A DNA stretch of 64,000 bases from an uncultured Bacteroidales bacterium (lineage in GTDB: Bacteria; Bacteroidota; Bacteroidia; Bacteroidales; Muribaculaceae), in contig CADAFP010000010.1 of NCBI GenBank assembly GCA_902787185.1, forward strand, positions 1 to 64,000, written 5' to 3'. The position numbers and the translations under genes are program-made. Below, in pieces: positions 24,629 to 34,448 of the stretch (the stretch's first letter is position 1; each line of letters opens with the position of its first letter). Below the pieces are notes generated by a model. It saw only the letters and a program-made list of their open reading frames with translations. It was not told the DNA's origin and ran no database searches.

Positions 24629-26293
24629 ATGGCTGGCCGATTCAGAAGTAACCTATTGGAGCGAGACCGCCTGGCGCTGGCAGGTGAGGTGGCCTATTGG
24701 CTGCTGATGCTCGCAGGCTGTGCCGTTATCCTGATATTGAACATCCACACCACCCTCAAAGAGGATGACCTCATCCACACCACCGTCTTCGGGACCTACG
24801 GGCGGGAGCCTGTCAACAATCTGCTGGACCTGATGCGGTCGTTGTGGAACCACTACAAGTGGCACGACGGACGTGCCGCCAACATCCCCGATTTCCTCTT
24901 CAACGGACTGCTGGGCAAGCCCCTGTTCAACGTGTGCAACACGCTGATGTTCGGCCTGATGGCACACGTGGTGAGCCGCTTGAGCACCGGCCGCAATTCG
25001 GTGGCGGTATTGGCAATGCTGTTCGCTTATATCATCGCGGCATGGCCTGTGCCCGGCGAAACGCTGATGTGGCTGGCAGGCAGCTGTAACTACCTGTGGT
25101 CGATGACGGCCTCGCTGCTGTTCATCGCCTATCTGATGCACCACCGCAACAGCAAGCCAGGCTGGATGTTTGGCATCGTGGTAGCCGTATTGTCGTTCCT
25201 GGCAGGTGCGGCCAACGAGGGCACGACCATGGGCGTGGGACTGGGCTTGGTGCTCTATTACCTGTTCAACCGCCGTAAGGTGGACCGCGCCGTGGTCATT
25301 GCCATGACAGCCTATCTGCTGGGTATCGTATGGCTGATTTCCAGCCCTGGGATATGGCAAAGGGCTTCATCGGACATCGTCCTTGACGCAGGCCCGATGC
25401 AACTGCTGCGCGAGCGTCTTGTCCTCCTGGCCGACCGCTCAGTCATGTTCATCACTCCCATCGTGGCGGCTGTGCTCGGCCTGGTGGCTATCGTCAAGAA
25501 CGGGGTGAAAAAGACGTTTACCGACACCCCGTGGGCATTCATCTACCTGAGTATGATGGCCTTTGTCTTTGCCGTAGGCATGTTCTCGCTGCGCATGTAC
25601 TGCCCCGTGAGCCTGATTGCGTTCATCGTGATGGCGATGGTGCTCGACTACCTGTTCAAGCGGTGGCGGTGGCTCACAGTGCCTGTGGTTATCGCAGGCT
25701 TGGCCGTGTGCGCCTACAAAGTGCCGTCGAATATCCGCACGGTGAAACGTTATGAGGCATTCTTTGAACAGGCCGAGCGTGACATCAAGGAGTGTGATTC
25801 GCCGCACGCCATTCTCAAGGTGCATCACTTTGACGGTTATAGCCGCTTCATCAAGCTTTTCTATCTTGACTCGTGGAATTACTACATCTATGCCGACCTG
25901 TTGTGCCAACACTACGGCAAGAAGAACATCCAGTTTGTGAGCGACTCGGTGTATAACCGTTACCACAGCGGCCGCCTGATGGACGGCGCCAGCCCCGTGA
26001 AGTACTCCACCACCCATCCTGGCGATGTCATGGATGTGTTCTCGTTCAGCGACCAGGATTACACCGCCGTCAAGATGCGCGGCGACTCGGTGATGCCCAC
26101 CTACCAGTTTGCCCAGACAGTAGATACCCATGGCCAAGCCATGCTGCCGATTTTCTATTATCCCTTGCGTTATCAGGATCACGTCTATTACCTCTTCCCC
26201 GAGATTGGCGACACCGTCTCGAGCGTCACTTTCAAGGCTCTGGGCCTGGACCGCGAGGACGTGACCGTGACGTTACACCCGCTTGCCAAATAA
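24629..26293 (+). CDS. DUF6056-like multi-spanning membrane protein, copy 1, 554 aa
   Basis: About ten TM helices in the first 390 residues, then a soluble 160-residue C-terminal domain. Shared landmarks with the two later paralogs: FKEDD near residue 45, GKPLFNVCNTLMFG, FPVPGETLxW-type PVPGETLMWLAGSCNYLW, AGAANE, and a soluble-domain FVSDSVYNRYHSGRLMDGA. The GtrC-like layout suggests a glycosyltransferase or flippase working with the GT2 enzyme; FKEDD could be catalytic, but this is inference. It is in line with and 33 nt after the deacetylase gene. Confidence 0.8.
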   Translation: MAGRFRSNLLERDRLALAGEVAYWLLMLAGCAVILILNIHTTLKEDDLIHTTVFGTYGREPVNNLLDLMRSLWNHYKWHDGRAANIPDFLFNGLLGKPLFNVCNTLMFGLMAHVVSRLSTGRNSVAVLAMLFAYIIAAWPVPGETLMWLAGSCNYLWSMTASLLFIAYLMHHRNSKPGWMFGIVVAVLSFLAGAANEGTTMGVGLGLVLYYLFNRRKVDRAVVIAMTAYLLGIVWLISSPGIWQRASSDIVLDAGPMQLLRERLVLLADRSVMFITPIVAAVLGLVAIVKNGVKKTFTDTPWAFIYLSMMAFVFAVGMFSLRMYCPVSLIAFIVMAMVLDYLFKRWRWLTVPVVIAGLAVCAYKVPSNIRTVKRYEAFFEQAERDIKECDSPHAILKVHHFDGYSRFIKLFYLDSWNYYIYADLLCQHYGKKNIQFVSDSVYNRYHSGRLMDGASPVKYSTTHPGDVMDVFSFSDQDYTAVKMRGDSVMPTYQFAQTVDTHGQAMLPIFYYPLRYQDHVYYLFPEIGDTVSSVTFKALGLDREDVTVTLHPLAK

Positions 26294-26311
26294 TGATTTT
26301 TTGGCAAAATA

Positions 26312-26343
26312 TTTGCAAGGTTGTGGCAAATGGTGTACTTTCG
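26312..26343 (+). promoter_or_regulatory. Promoter of frr
   Basis: TTTG at 26312-26315, 20-nt spacer, TACTTTCG at 26336-26343; identical arrangement to the promoter at 22744. Confidence 0.6.
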
Positions 26344-26392
26344 TGACCAAATAAAAACAGATCAATGACAAAACAATAAAAACGCAAGACTT

Positions 26393-26953
26393 ATGAACGA
26401 CGTGAAATTCTATCTCGACGCAGCCGAGAAAAAGATGCAGGAAGCCGTGGATTTCCTCGACGACACCCTGGCACACATCCGTGCAGGTAAAGCCAACGTG
26501 AAGATTCTCGACGGCATCCGTGTGAACTATTATGGCAGCCCCGTGCCCATCGACAACGTGGCCAACGTGAGCACTCCCGACCAGCGCACCATCGCCATCA
26601 TGCCGTGGGAACGCAACATGATCGGCACCATCGAGAAGGCCATCATCGATAGCAACGTGGGTATCATGCCCGTGAACAACGGTGAGGTCATCCGCCTGAA
26701 CATTCCGCCGCTGACTGAGGAACGCCGCAAATTGCTCGTCAAGGACTCCAAGGCCGAGAGCGAGAAGGCTCGCGTGAGCATCCGCAACGCCCGCCGCGAG
26801 GCCATCGAGGGTCTGAAGAAGGCCGTAAAGGAAGGCATGAGCGAGGACATCAGCAAGGACGGCGAGGACAAGGTACAGAAGATTCATGACAAGTTCATGA
26901 AGAAGATCGACGAGATCTTTGCTGCCAAGGAGAAAGAAATCCTGACGGTCTAA
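26393..26953 (+). CDS. frr: Ribosome recycling factor
   Basis: At 186 aa the full-length RRF pattern is present: HIRAGKANVKILDGIRVNYYGSP split around residue 30-50, the conserved RLNIPPLTEERRK near 105, and the C-terminal helix region (RREAIEGLKKA). RRF splits post-termination ribosomes with EF-G. It has its own promoter, and sits unexpectedly between two members of the DUF6056-like family. Confidence 0.97.
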   Translation: MNDVKFYLDAAEKKMQEAVDFLDDTLAHIRAGKANVKILDGIRVNYYGSPVPIDNVANVSTPDQRTIAIMPWERNMIGTIEKAIIDSNVGIMPVNNGEVIRLNIPPLTEERRKLLVKDSKAESEKARVSIRNARREAIEGLKKAVKEGMSEDISKDGEDKVQKIHDKFMKKIDEIFAAKEKEILTV

Positions 26954-26980
26954 AAGAAGGCCGTGTGTCACAATCTCAAA

Positions 26981-27117
26981 TATAACCGTGCTAACGCACG
27001 GGAAATTAAGCAAATTTATAAATTAAAACTATAAATATTTATATTATTATACTTAATTTTAAATATAATTTGTTTAATTTCCCGCCCAACGGGCGGTTAT
27101 GTTGAATATAGTTGATT
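26981..27117 (+). repeat. MITE-like element, copy 1
   Basis: About 137 bp, highly AT-rich inside. Ends carry hairpins (CCGTGCTAACGCACGG; CCGCCCAACGGGCGG) and the inner inverted repeat GGGAAATTAAGCAAATT / AATTTGTTTAATTTCCC. The reverse complement recurs at 55537-55670. Confidence 0.9.
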
Positions 27118-27160
27118 TATGACACACTGCTGATTAGATTTTTACTGTTTAGAGATTAGT

Positions 27161-28891
27161 GTGATGCATTCATCTGGCTATAGCCACTGGCATGATGCCG
27201 CCTACTGGGGATTACTGCTGGTGGCATGTGCTGTGTTCTACTGGATGAATGCATTGACACCCTTCAAGGAGGACGACATGCTTCACTCGATGGTCGCCCT
27301 CGACATGACGCACATCCGCTCGATAGGCGACCTGCTGCACGGCTACTGGAACAAGTTCCTGTTCATTAACGGGCGCTCGTCCGACATGATTGCCGAACTC
27401 TTTTGCGGCCTGTTGGGTAAGCCTCTGTTCAACGTATTTAACACCTTGATGTTTGGCGCCCTGGCCCACGGGGTGAGCCTGCTGGCCACGGGGCGGCGTT
27501 CCCTGCTGGCCCAGGCGATGCTGTATGCCTGCATCGGCACCTGCTTCCCTGTTCCTGGCGAGACCTTATTATGGCTGGCCGGCAGTTGCAACTACCTGTG
27601 GAGCATCACCGGCACGCTGTGGCTGCTGTACTATCTGCTCAACCACCGCAACCCTCGGTTGGGATGGGGCAAGAGTGTGCTTCTGCTGCTTGGGGCGATG
27701 GTCGCTGGAGCTGGCAACGAGGCCATGTCGTTCGGCTTTGTGGGCGGAATGGTGCTGTACTACCTTTTCAACCGCAAGTCGATAGACCGCACCGTAGTGG
27801 TTGGCATGGTTGGCTACACCTTGGGAGCATTGATTATCATGGCTTCTCCAGCAGCCTGGGAACGGGCGGCCGGTGGCGGCATCGCCGTAGATATGCCCCT
27901 GCTGGACTTGTTGCAGAGCCGCTGTTTCATCCTCGGTGAGAAACTATTGCGTTTCATGGTCCCCGTCGCTGCTCTGGCGATAGGCATCGCCTCATGGCTG
28001 TGGAAAGGGAGGAAAACGCTCACGGCCAGTGTATGGCCCTATTTGCTGGTCATGCTGCTGGGGGTACTCTTTATCCTGGGCTGGATTCCCGAGCGCCCCT
28101 ATGCCCCTATGGTAACGGTTTCACTTGTGATTACAGTGATTGCCGTCGATAGGCTCACGCGAGGAGAATCGGCTGCGAGCCGTCGGTTACAGGCTGGGGT
28201 GAGGATTGTGCTTGTCATCGTATCACTGGCACTGGCCACATTCACGTTTGGCCGCGGCATCACGGTGTTGAAGGAATTTCAGACGCTGAACGAGCGGGTG
28301 GTCAACGAAATCCGTTCGGCTCCCACCCAAGTCATCCTGCATGAGAGTCCCTTCACGCACTACAACCGTTTCCTGTACCCCCTGCCGATGAAATCGGACT
28401 GGTTTTTCACCAACGAGTACATCTGGCGCGCCTATTTCGACAAGGAAAATGTGCAGTTTGTGCCTGACTCGGTCTATGAGCGATTCCATAGCGGACGTCT
28501 GCTCGACGGTGCCATCGAGATGCCGTTCACGAGTGACCGTCCCGCATTGGTGGGCACGTTGTTAGGTTTCCCAGACCAGGACTATATGGTCATCCCGCTC
28601 GCTGTGGACACCTTGCCCACCGCCTATCAGGTCGGGAAAGCATTCTGGAACGACTCGACAGACGTCCTGACAGCCCAAGAGAAGGACTTCCGCCGTAAAC
28701 ATGCCTTACAGAGTTCGAGCGATGCCTTCGGCTACTACCCGCTGCGCTATGACGGCAGGGTGCTCATGGTGTTACCGCTCATGAGCGACAAGGTGTCGAG
28801 AATGGAACTGCTGCTGGACTATGAAGGCGAGGAGAGAGTCACCATTTACAGGAAGGGGAACAATCCCGCCGAGGTCAAACCGATTGAATAA
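27161..28891 (+). CDS. DUF6056-like multi-spanning membrane protein, copy 2, 576 aa
   Basis: Same build as copy 1: FKEDDM near residue 33, GLLGKPLFNVFNTLMFG, CFPVPGETLLWLAGSCNYLW, AGAGNEAMSFGF, then a soluble domain with FVPDSVYERFHSGRLLDGA. About ten TM helices precede the soluble part. Its closest relative by eye is copy 3. The likely role is in glycan assembly or modification at the inner membrane. It starts 44 nt after the MITE-like element. Confidence 0.8.
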   Translation: MMHSSGYSHWHDAAYWGLLLVACAVFYWMNALTPFKEDDMLHSMVALDMTHIRSIGDLLHGYWNKFLFINGRSSDMIAELFCGLLGKPLFNVFNTLMFGALAHGVSLLATGRRSLLAQAMLYACIGTCFPVPGETLLWLAGSCNYLWSITGTLWLLYYLLNHRNPRLGWGKSVLLLLGAMVAGAGNEAMSFGFVGGMVLYYLFNRKSIDRTVVVGMVGYTLGALIIMASPAAWERAAGGGIAVDMPLLDLLQSRCFILGEKLLRFMVPVAALAIGIASWLWKGRKTLTASVWPYLLVMLLGVLFILGWIPERPYAPMVTVSLVITVIAVDRLTRGESAASRRLQAGVRIVLVIVSLALATFTFGRGITVLKEFQTLNERVVNEIRSAPTQVILHESPFTHYNRFLYPLPMKSDWFFTNEYIWRAYFDKENVQFVPDSVYERFHSGRLLDGAIEMPFTSDRPALVGTLLGFPDQDYMVIPLAVDTLPTAYQVGKAFWNDSTDVLTAQEKDFRRKHALQSSSDAFGYYPLRYDGRVLMVLPLMSDKVSRMELLLDYEGEERVTIYRKGNNPAEVKPIE

Positions 28892-28916
28892 CAACCCGAG
28901 AACGACAGGAGCAGTC

Positions 28917-30599
28917 ATGGAGAACCGCAGCCGCCATCTTGACTTAGGTGCCTCACGCTGGCATGATACCGCCTATTGGGCGATACTCATTGTCTTGGGA
29001 GCCGCCTTCCTGGTAATGAATTTCCTCACCACCTTCAAGGAGGACGACATGCTGTTCACGCTCATCGAGGGCGAGTTGACTCCCGTGCGCTCACTCACTG
29101 ACGCGCTGCGCTCCTACGGTTACCATTACCTCCACACCAACGGCCGTCTGGCCGATATCGTTCCCTTATTCTTCTGCGGCATCGCGGGAAAGACGGCGTT
29201 CAACGTGTGCAACACGCTGGTATTCATCACGATGCTGCATCTGCTCAGCCTATTGGTGACAGGACGTCGCTCGGTGCTGACGGTTTCCCTGTTTGCGGCA
29301 GTGGTTGGCACCTGTTTTCCCGTGCCTGGCGAGACGATGCTGTGGATTGCGGGCAGTGCGGGCTATATGTGGGCCATCACTGGCTCGTTGGCCCTCGTCT
29401 ATTACCTGCAACGTCCGCACCGTTCACCCCTTGGCTGGGGGGGCGCGATTGCCCTACTGCTGTGCGCCTTTGTCGCCGGTGGATTTAACGAGGCGACCTC
29501 GTTTGGCTTTTTCGCGGGCTTGTGTGCCTACTATGCGTGCAACCATAACCGCTTTGACCGCCGTGCCGCCATCGCTCTGGCGGGCTACCTGTTGGGCATC
29601 GTGCTTATCGCCGCGTCACCTGGCGCGTGGAACCGTGTGGCCGCGGGCGGCATTGCCGTGGATATGCCGTTGGGTGACCTGCTCAAGAGCCGCCTGTTCA
29701 TCTTCCACGAGAAGATGTGGCGTTTCCTCACTCCTGTAGCTGCGTTGATAGTGGGTATTGCGGCGCTCGTATTCAGACGCCGAGGCGAGGTGCGCCGCTG
29801 TGTGTGGATTTATATCGCATTGGCATTGGCGGCAGTGATGTTCGTCATGGGAATCATCCATGAGCGCGCCTATGCCCCGCTGGCGACCGCCACGTTCATC
29901 ATCGTGGCCATCGCGGCCGATGCGTTAACGCGCAAATGGCATTGGGCAAGGACGGCGCTCGTGGTTGCGGCGCTGGCACTGGTAGCATTCACCTTTGCCC
30001 GCGGCATCAAGGTGTTGGGCCAGTACAAGGGATTCTATGACCAGACCATTAACGAGATTGTAGCCGCGCCTCGTCAGGCTGTGCTGCACGAACGCATGTT
30101 TGACGGTTACAGCCGTTTCATCAAGCCCGTGAACTTCAAGTCCGACAATTTCTTTGCCCACGAGGTCATCTACTGTGCTTACTTCGACAAGGAAAACGTG
30201 CAGTTTGTGAGCGGCTCCATCTACGACCGTTACCACAACGGCACCCTGCTCGACGGTGCTGTGCCGCTGGCCATGAAGTCTGACCGTCCCGACATCACCG
30301 GTGCGGTGCTGGCACTGTCGCCCAATTCCCATATCGCCGTGGAACTCAAAACCGATACCTTCCCCCACTCTTTCCAGACGGCACGCTACTATCTCACCTC
30401 GTCCAATGCCCTGTCCTCGCAAGAGCTGAGCCGCCGCCAGGATTACGGACTGGTCACCGACTATGATCCGCAGGGGTTCTTCCCCCTGCGCTACAATGGC
30501 CGCATCATGCTCATCATGCCGATGCCCACCCAAGCCATCTCACACATCGTCATCCCCTTAGGCATCGAACCCGGCTCCCCCGAATTAACCCTAAAATAA
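28917..30599 (+). CDS. DUF6056-like multi-spanning membrane protein, copy 3, 560 aa
   Basis: Start set at ATG 28917 (MENRSRHLDL), 26 nt after copy 2 stops; a longer in-frame extension would overlap copy 2 and lacks family similarity. Landmarks: FKEDDMLFTL, GIAGKTAFNVCNTLVF, CFPVPGETMLWIAGSAGYMW, GGFNEATSFGF, FVSGSIYDRYHNGTLLDGA. The three paralogs probably arose by tandem duplication and may add different residues to one glycan. Confidence 0.8.
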   Translation: MENRSRHLDLGASRWHDTAYWAILIVLGAAFLVMNFLTTFKEDDMLFTLIEGELTPVRSLTDALRSYGYHYLHTNGRLADIVPLFFCGIAGKTAFNVCNTLVFITMLHLLSLLVTGRRSVLTVSLFAAVVGTCFPVPGETMLWIAGSAGYMWAITGSLALVYYLQRPHRSPLGWGGAIALLLCAFVAGGFNEATSFGFFAGLCAYYACNHNRFDRRAAIALAGYLLGIVLIAASPGAWNRVAAGGIAVDMPLGDLLKSRLFIFHEKMWRFLTPVAALIVGIAALVFRRRGEVRRCVWIYIALALAAVMFVMGIIHERAYAPLATATFIIVAIAADALTRKWHWARTALVVAALALVAFTFARGIKVLGQYKGFYDQTINEIVAAPRQAVLHERMFDGYSRFIKPVNFKSDNFFAHEVIYCAYFDKENVQFVSGSIYDRYHNGTLLDGAVPLAMKSDRPDITGAVLALSPNSHIAVELKTDTFPHSFQTARYYLTSSNALSSQELSRRQDYGLVTDYDPQGFFPLRYNGRIMLIMPMPTQAISHIVIPLGIEPGSPELTLK

Positions 30600-30668
30600 C
30601 CGACAACTATCGGTTTGTAGAGAATATTGGGGATAATAGCAATACCGTGTATTTCAGATTTTGAGCAG

Positions 30669-31402
30669 CACCCGAAGGGTGGCCTCTGAGTAACCCCGCC
30701 AATCGGTTTCCGAAGCGTAGCGAGGATAACCGGTTGGCGGGGATATGACGTATCTACTGCGTCGCCAGCGGCGACCCCATGTAGTCAGTCTTTCAGGAAA
30801 TACTTGTCGTCAATCTCTCCCCCACCTTCAAGGATGATTCGCTTGTACTCCTCGGCGAAAGATATCTGCCTATGGTGTTCTTTCTGGTTGATAATATACT
30901 GCTTTACCACAGGAATCTGTTCTTTGGAGTAAGTGAAGGCGGCGTAGCCCTCTCCCCATCCCGCAAAAAGCGGGAACGAGGGATTTCCTTTCATCCATCC
31001 ATTGGTAGCATATTTAAGTCCTCGGACGAACTCTGACACGGCGAGATCGGGAGGTAGAGAGACAAGCAGGTGGACATGGTCGGGCATACCGCCTATGCGA
31101 TACAGTTTTGCACGATGGCGCATGATATAACCGTATGCATAGGCATAAAACTCACGTTCGTGTGCCTCCTCGATAGCGGGGATGCTTCGGTATGTTCTGA
31201 AAACGATATGATAGACGAGGTTGGTGTAACTCATAGCCCGACAAAGATAACATGATTATCCAAATTTTGCAAATCCTGTGTGGTAGAGGGGTCGCCCTCG
31301 GCGACAGTCATTATATATGCACTACCCCCTTGCCATCGTTCTCCTCGCTGCGCTTCGGATCACGATAGGCAAGGGGGTTACTCAAATGCCACCCTTCGGG
31401 TG
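30669..31402 (-). mobile_element. RAYT element: REP-associated tyrosine transposase with mirrored hairpin ends
   Basis: The left end (30669-30784) reads hairpin CACCCGAAGGGTG, then GAGTAA, a long CCCCGCCAA...TTGGCGGGG hairpin, and GTCGCC-AGC-GGCGAC. The right end (31283-31402) carries the same series inverted: GTCGCC-CTC-GGCGAC, a long CCCCTTGCC...GGCAAGGGG hairpin, TTACTC, and CACCCTTCGGGTG. The transposase lies between. Insertion target sites were not identified. Confidence 0.8.
30785..31234 (-). CDS. IS200/IS605-like Y1 transposase (RAYT group), 149 aa
   Basis: A single-domain Y1 transposase with the HUH motif H53-V-H55 (GGMPDHVHLLVSL) and the nucleophile Y113 (VVKQYIINQKEHH). Length is normal for the family. 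The WGEGYAAFTYS block is typical of REP-associated forms. It would cut and join single-stranded DNA at hairpins such as those flanking it. It appears intact. Confidence 0.92.
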   Translation of the reverse strand: MSYTNLVYHIVFRTYRSIPAIEEAHEREFYAYAYGYIMRHRAKLYRIGGMPDHVHLLVSLPPDLAVSEFVRGLKYATNGWMKGNPSFPLFAGWGEGYAAFTYSKEQIPVVKQYIINQKEHHRQISFAEEYKRIILEGGGEIDDKYFLKD

Positions 31403-31472
31403 AGACGTGCCAACTTGGCGGGGCCCGCCATTTCGATTTGTTGAAATAATTAGGGCGGCGGGGCATTAAAAA

Positions 31473-31540
31473 TTTGCGGCGCCTCAACATAGAAAAAGAA
31501 TAATTCTTTTTATTCTGTTTTCGGCTTGCACAATTTTTGT
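31473..31540 (+). repeat. Single copy of the 75-bp lysS-type upstream repeat
   Basis: GGCGCCTC palindrome, an AAAAGAAT-AATTCTTTT hairpin and the TTCGGCTTGC-ACAATTTTT segment match the units at 39373-39545. Here it lies upstream of the LRR protein gene. The rest of 31235-31606 is the RAYT right end. Confidence 0.8.
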
Positions 31541-31570
31541 TAAATGCGGTGCGTTATAGAGAAAATCAAT

Positions 31571-31578
31571 TATATTTG
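31571..31578 (+). promoter_or_regulatory. -7 box of the LRR/dockerin gene
   Basis: TATATTTG, 28 nt before ATG 31607; supports that start over an upstream in-frame ATG at 31544. Confidence 0.6.
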
Positions 31579-31606
31579 CACATTTAACGCTATAGCTAAC
31601 ATCATC

Positions 31607-33571
31607 ATGCGCTTGAAATTCATCATAAGTATCCTACTGGCGTCGTTGTCGCTGTACAGCTTCGCCTTGGATGTGCAATGCAGTGCTGGCGGCCTACATG
31701 CCGTGGTCACCGACATGAACGTCACCACGCTGAAGGTGACGGGAACCATGGATGCCAATGACTTCTATTTCATGGCCGACAACCTGCGCAAGCTCACGAC
31801 TGTTGACCTGAGTGAGGTGAAAATAGTGCCGTGCCATACCAACCAGTTACACTACTCTAAATTCAACTTCGACGCTGATGAACTGCCTGCAGGCACCTTC
31901 GCCTCGATGGCAGTGACAAGCGTCATGTTGCCCACAGGATTGAAACGCATAGGCAGTGCTGCATTTGCCGACTGCCAACGGTTGGCTCAAATTGACTTGC
32001 CCGCATCGCTCGAGGTCATCGACAATTATGCCTTTGCCGGCTGCACGGCAATGACCGAGTTGACACTGCCCGCCAGCGTCGTTGAGGTGGGCATCGGCGC
32101 CTTCATGCGCTGCAGCGCTCTCAAGACCTTCGCCGTGGCCTCGTCAGGACATCTGACCCGCTTGGGCGACATGGCACTGATGGACTGCCCTGCCCTTACT
32201 AACATCAGCCTCGGCAATACGATTAAGAGTCTGGGGTCAAGAGCCTTAACGGGCACAGGTATTCAAGCTTTGGACCTAAGAGGCAGCAGTGTTCTCGAAG
32301 AAATCGGGGATTGGGCCCTGACACTGACCCCCATCACATCAGTCAACCTTCCGTCGAGCCTGAAACAGTTGGGTAATGGTCTATTCCTCTATGACAAGAG
32401 CCTCACCAGCGTCACCTTTGGCCAACGGTTGGCCGCCACGGGTGACTATGCCTTTGCCGGAACGTCGTTGCAGGGCAAGCTCACCTTTGAGGGACTGAAG
32501 ACGCTGGGCGACTACGCCCTCTATAACTTGCAGTCAATCACATCCGTTGAGTTCCCCACAATAACTGAGCATTTAGGGACACGCTCGATGGCGGGCATGA
32601 CAGGCCTTGCTGAACTGATTTGCAAAGCACAGAATCCGCCCACGCTGGGTAAGGAAGTGTGGGCAGGCGTTAAGCAGTCGGAGGTGCCGCTGTCGGTACC
32701 CAAGACTTCTATCGACCTGTACCAATCCAGCGACCAATGGATGGAGTTCCTCTACCCCAGCCAATGGCTCAAGGGCGACGTGAACAATGACGGTTCGGTC
32801 AATATCTCGGACATCAATGCCGTGGTCAGCATCATCCTTGGTGCCTCGGTTGACATTGAGACCTTGCAGCGTGCCGATGTGAACGAGGACGGCGTGATCA
32901 ACATCACTGACGTGAATCTGCTGCTCAACATCATCATGAGGCCTTCGAGTTCGGTCATGCTGAATGTTGACACACAAGACCAGCTGCATCTGCCTGACGT
33001 GAACGTCATGGCTGGAGAACAAGTCACCGTAGCCGTGTCGCTCGACAATGCGGGAGCCTACAGTGCCCTGCAGTGCGACATCACGCTGCCCCAAGGACTG
33101 ACGCTCGCTTCCGGCTCTTGCCCCGAGGGCTATGTGATGCATAGCAGCCCCATGGATGAATCGACGGCACGCATCGCCATCTATTCGCCCGAGGCACGCC
33201 ACTTTGACAACGACGCACCGGTATTCACCTTGACGCTCAGGGCCGACAAGTCGTTGCCCGCAGAGAGTCAAATCCTGCTCTCTGGGGCCGTGATAGCCGC
33301 AGGATTTGAGGGTTGGCACCCTGCCGACTGTGCAGCACGTGTCAACAGCACCAGCCATGTGGCCGACCTGACCGTTGACTACGGCCGCGTATGGGCCGAG
33401 GGCCGCACCCTGTGCATCGAGGTGCGTGAGAACACCACTGCGATACTCTCGACCATCAGCGGCATCAGCCGCAAGTTGACGCTCACCGAGGGCGTGAACC
33501 GCTATGAACTGGAGCCGGGCATCTATGTGGTTGTCATCAACAACAGGAGTTACAAAATCGCCATTCAGTAA
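31607..33571 (+). CDS. BspA-like LRR_5 surface protein with dockerin, cohesin-like and C-terminal sorting domains, 654 aa
   Basis: A signal peptide ([20 protein letters not shown]) is followed by BspA-type LRR_5 repeats to about residue 375 (units such as [20 protein letters not shown]). Residues about 388-445 carry two Ca-binding dockerin repeats ([24 protein letters not shown]). A cohesin-like beta domain (about 450-590) and a 60-residue C-terminal domain resembling T9SS sorting domains (ending [14 protein letters not shown]) complete it. Start chosen by signal peptide and promoter. BspA proteins often bind host proteins or glycans. Confidence 0.85.
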   Translation: MRLKFIISILLASLSLYSFALDVQCSAGGLHAVVTDMNVTTLKVTGTMDANDFYFMADNLRKLTTVDLSEVKIVPCHTNQLHYSKFNFDADELPAGTFASMAVTSVMLPTGLKRIGSAAFADCQRLAQIDLPASLEVIDNYAFAGCTAMTELTLPASVVEVGIGAFMRCSALKTFAVASSGHLTRLGDMALMDCPALTNISLGNTIKSLGSRALTGTGIQALDLRGSSVLEEIGDWALTLTPITSVNLPSSLKQLGNGLFLYDKSLTSVTFGQRLAATGDYAFAGTSLQGKLTFEGLKTLGDYALYNLQSITSVEFPTITEHLGTRSMAGMTGLAELICKAQNPPTLGKEVWAGVKQSEVPLSVPKTSIDLYQSSDQWMEFLYPSQWLKGDVNNDGSVNISDINAVVSIILGASVDIETLQRADVNEDGVINITDVNLLLNIIMRPSSSVMLNVDTQDQLHLPDVNVMAGEQVTVAVSLDNAGAYSALQCDITLPQGLTLASGSCPEGYVMHSSPMDESTARIAIYSPEARHFDNDAPVFTLTLRADKSLPAESQILLSGAVIAAGFEGWHPADCAARVNSTSHVADLTVDYGRVWAEGRTLCIEVRENTTAILSTISGISRKLTLTEGVNRYELEPGIYVVVINNRSYKIAIQ

Positions 33572-33593
33572 TCTACATAAGCAACTGAGAACA

Positions 33594-34349
33594 ATGGGAA
33601 AGAACAAACTCAAGAAATTTGCCGACATGGAGCGCATGGAATGTGTGTTCCAGTTCCCCTTTGCCGTGGTGCAACAGGAGGGCGGCTGCCCCATGCGCGG
33701 CAAATGGAATGAGCAGTATTTCAAGAACGACAACCCCATCGTACTGGAGCTGGGCTGCGGCAAGGGGGAATATGCCGTGGGACTGGCAAAACGCTTCCCT
33801 GGCAAGAACTACATCGGTGTGGACATCAAGGGAGCCCGCATGTGGACGGGAGCCAAAATGGCCACCAAACTGGGGCTGCCCAATGTGGCCTTCCTGCGCA
33901 CCAATATCGAACTGATTGACCGCATGTTCGCCCCTGGTGAGGTCTCCGAGATCTGGATTACCTTCCCCGACCCGCAGATGAAGAAGGTGAACAAACGGCT
34001 CACATCAACGCGCTTCCTGAACAATTACCGCAATATCCTGACCGATGGCGGCATCATCCACCTGAAGACCGACAGCCCCTTCCTGTACACCTACACCCAC
34101 GCTCTGGTCGAGGAGAACCACCTGCCTGTCGAGACCGATACCGATGACTTGTATGCCAGCGGACTTGCCGACGACATTCTGGACATCAAGACGCACTACG
34201 AGATGCAGTGGCTGCAACGCGGACTGACCATCAAATACATCAAGTTTGCCCTGCCTCACGGCATTCAACTCGTTGAACCCGACATCGAGATAGAGCCCGA
34301 CACCTACCGCAGTTACAACCGCGGCTATATCCCGATGCCACCCGAATGA
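33594..34349 (+). CDS. trmB: tRNA (guanine-N7)-methyltransferase
   Basis: 251 aa from ATG 33594. SAM-binding motif [15 protein letters not shown] at 51-65, then [12 protein letters not shown], and [13 protein letters not shown], the substrate-binding block of TrmB, which methylates G46 of tRNA. The C-terminal 30 residues extend beyond most bacterial TrmB. It lies 22 nt after the LRR gene, so it may be co-transcribed. Confidence 0.95.
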   Translation: MGKNKLKKFADMERMECVFQFPFAVVQQEGGCPMRGKWNEQYFKNDNPIVLELGCGKGEYAVGLAKRFPGKNYIGVDIKGARMWTGAKMATKLGLPNVAFLRTNIELIDRMFAPGEVSEIWITFPDPQMKKVNKRLTSTRFLNNYRNILTDGGIIHLKTDSPFLYTYTHALVEENHLPVETDTDDLYASGLADDILDIKTHYEMQWLQRGLTIKYIKFALPHGIQLVEPDIEIEPDTYRSYNRGYIPMPPE

Positions 34350-34448
34350 GAAATCATCTTTTTAGGCCATCTATTCCCAATTAGATAGTCTATATCATCA
34401 AGCATAAAACAACTAATAACTTATAACAAAAAACTAAAAACTAACTCA

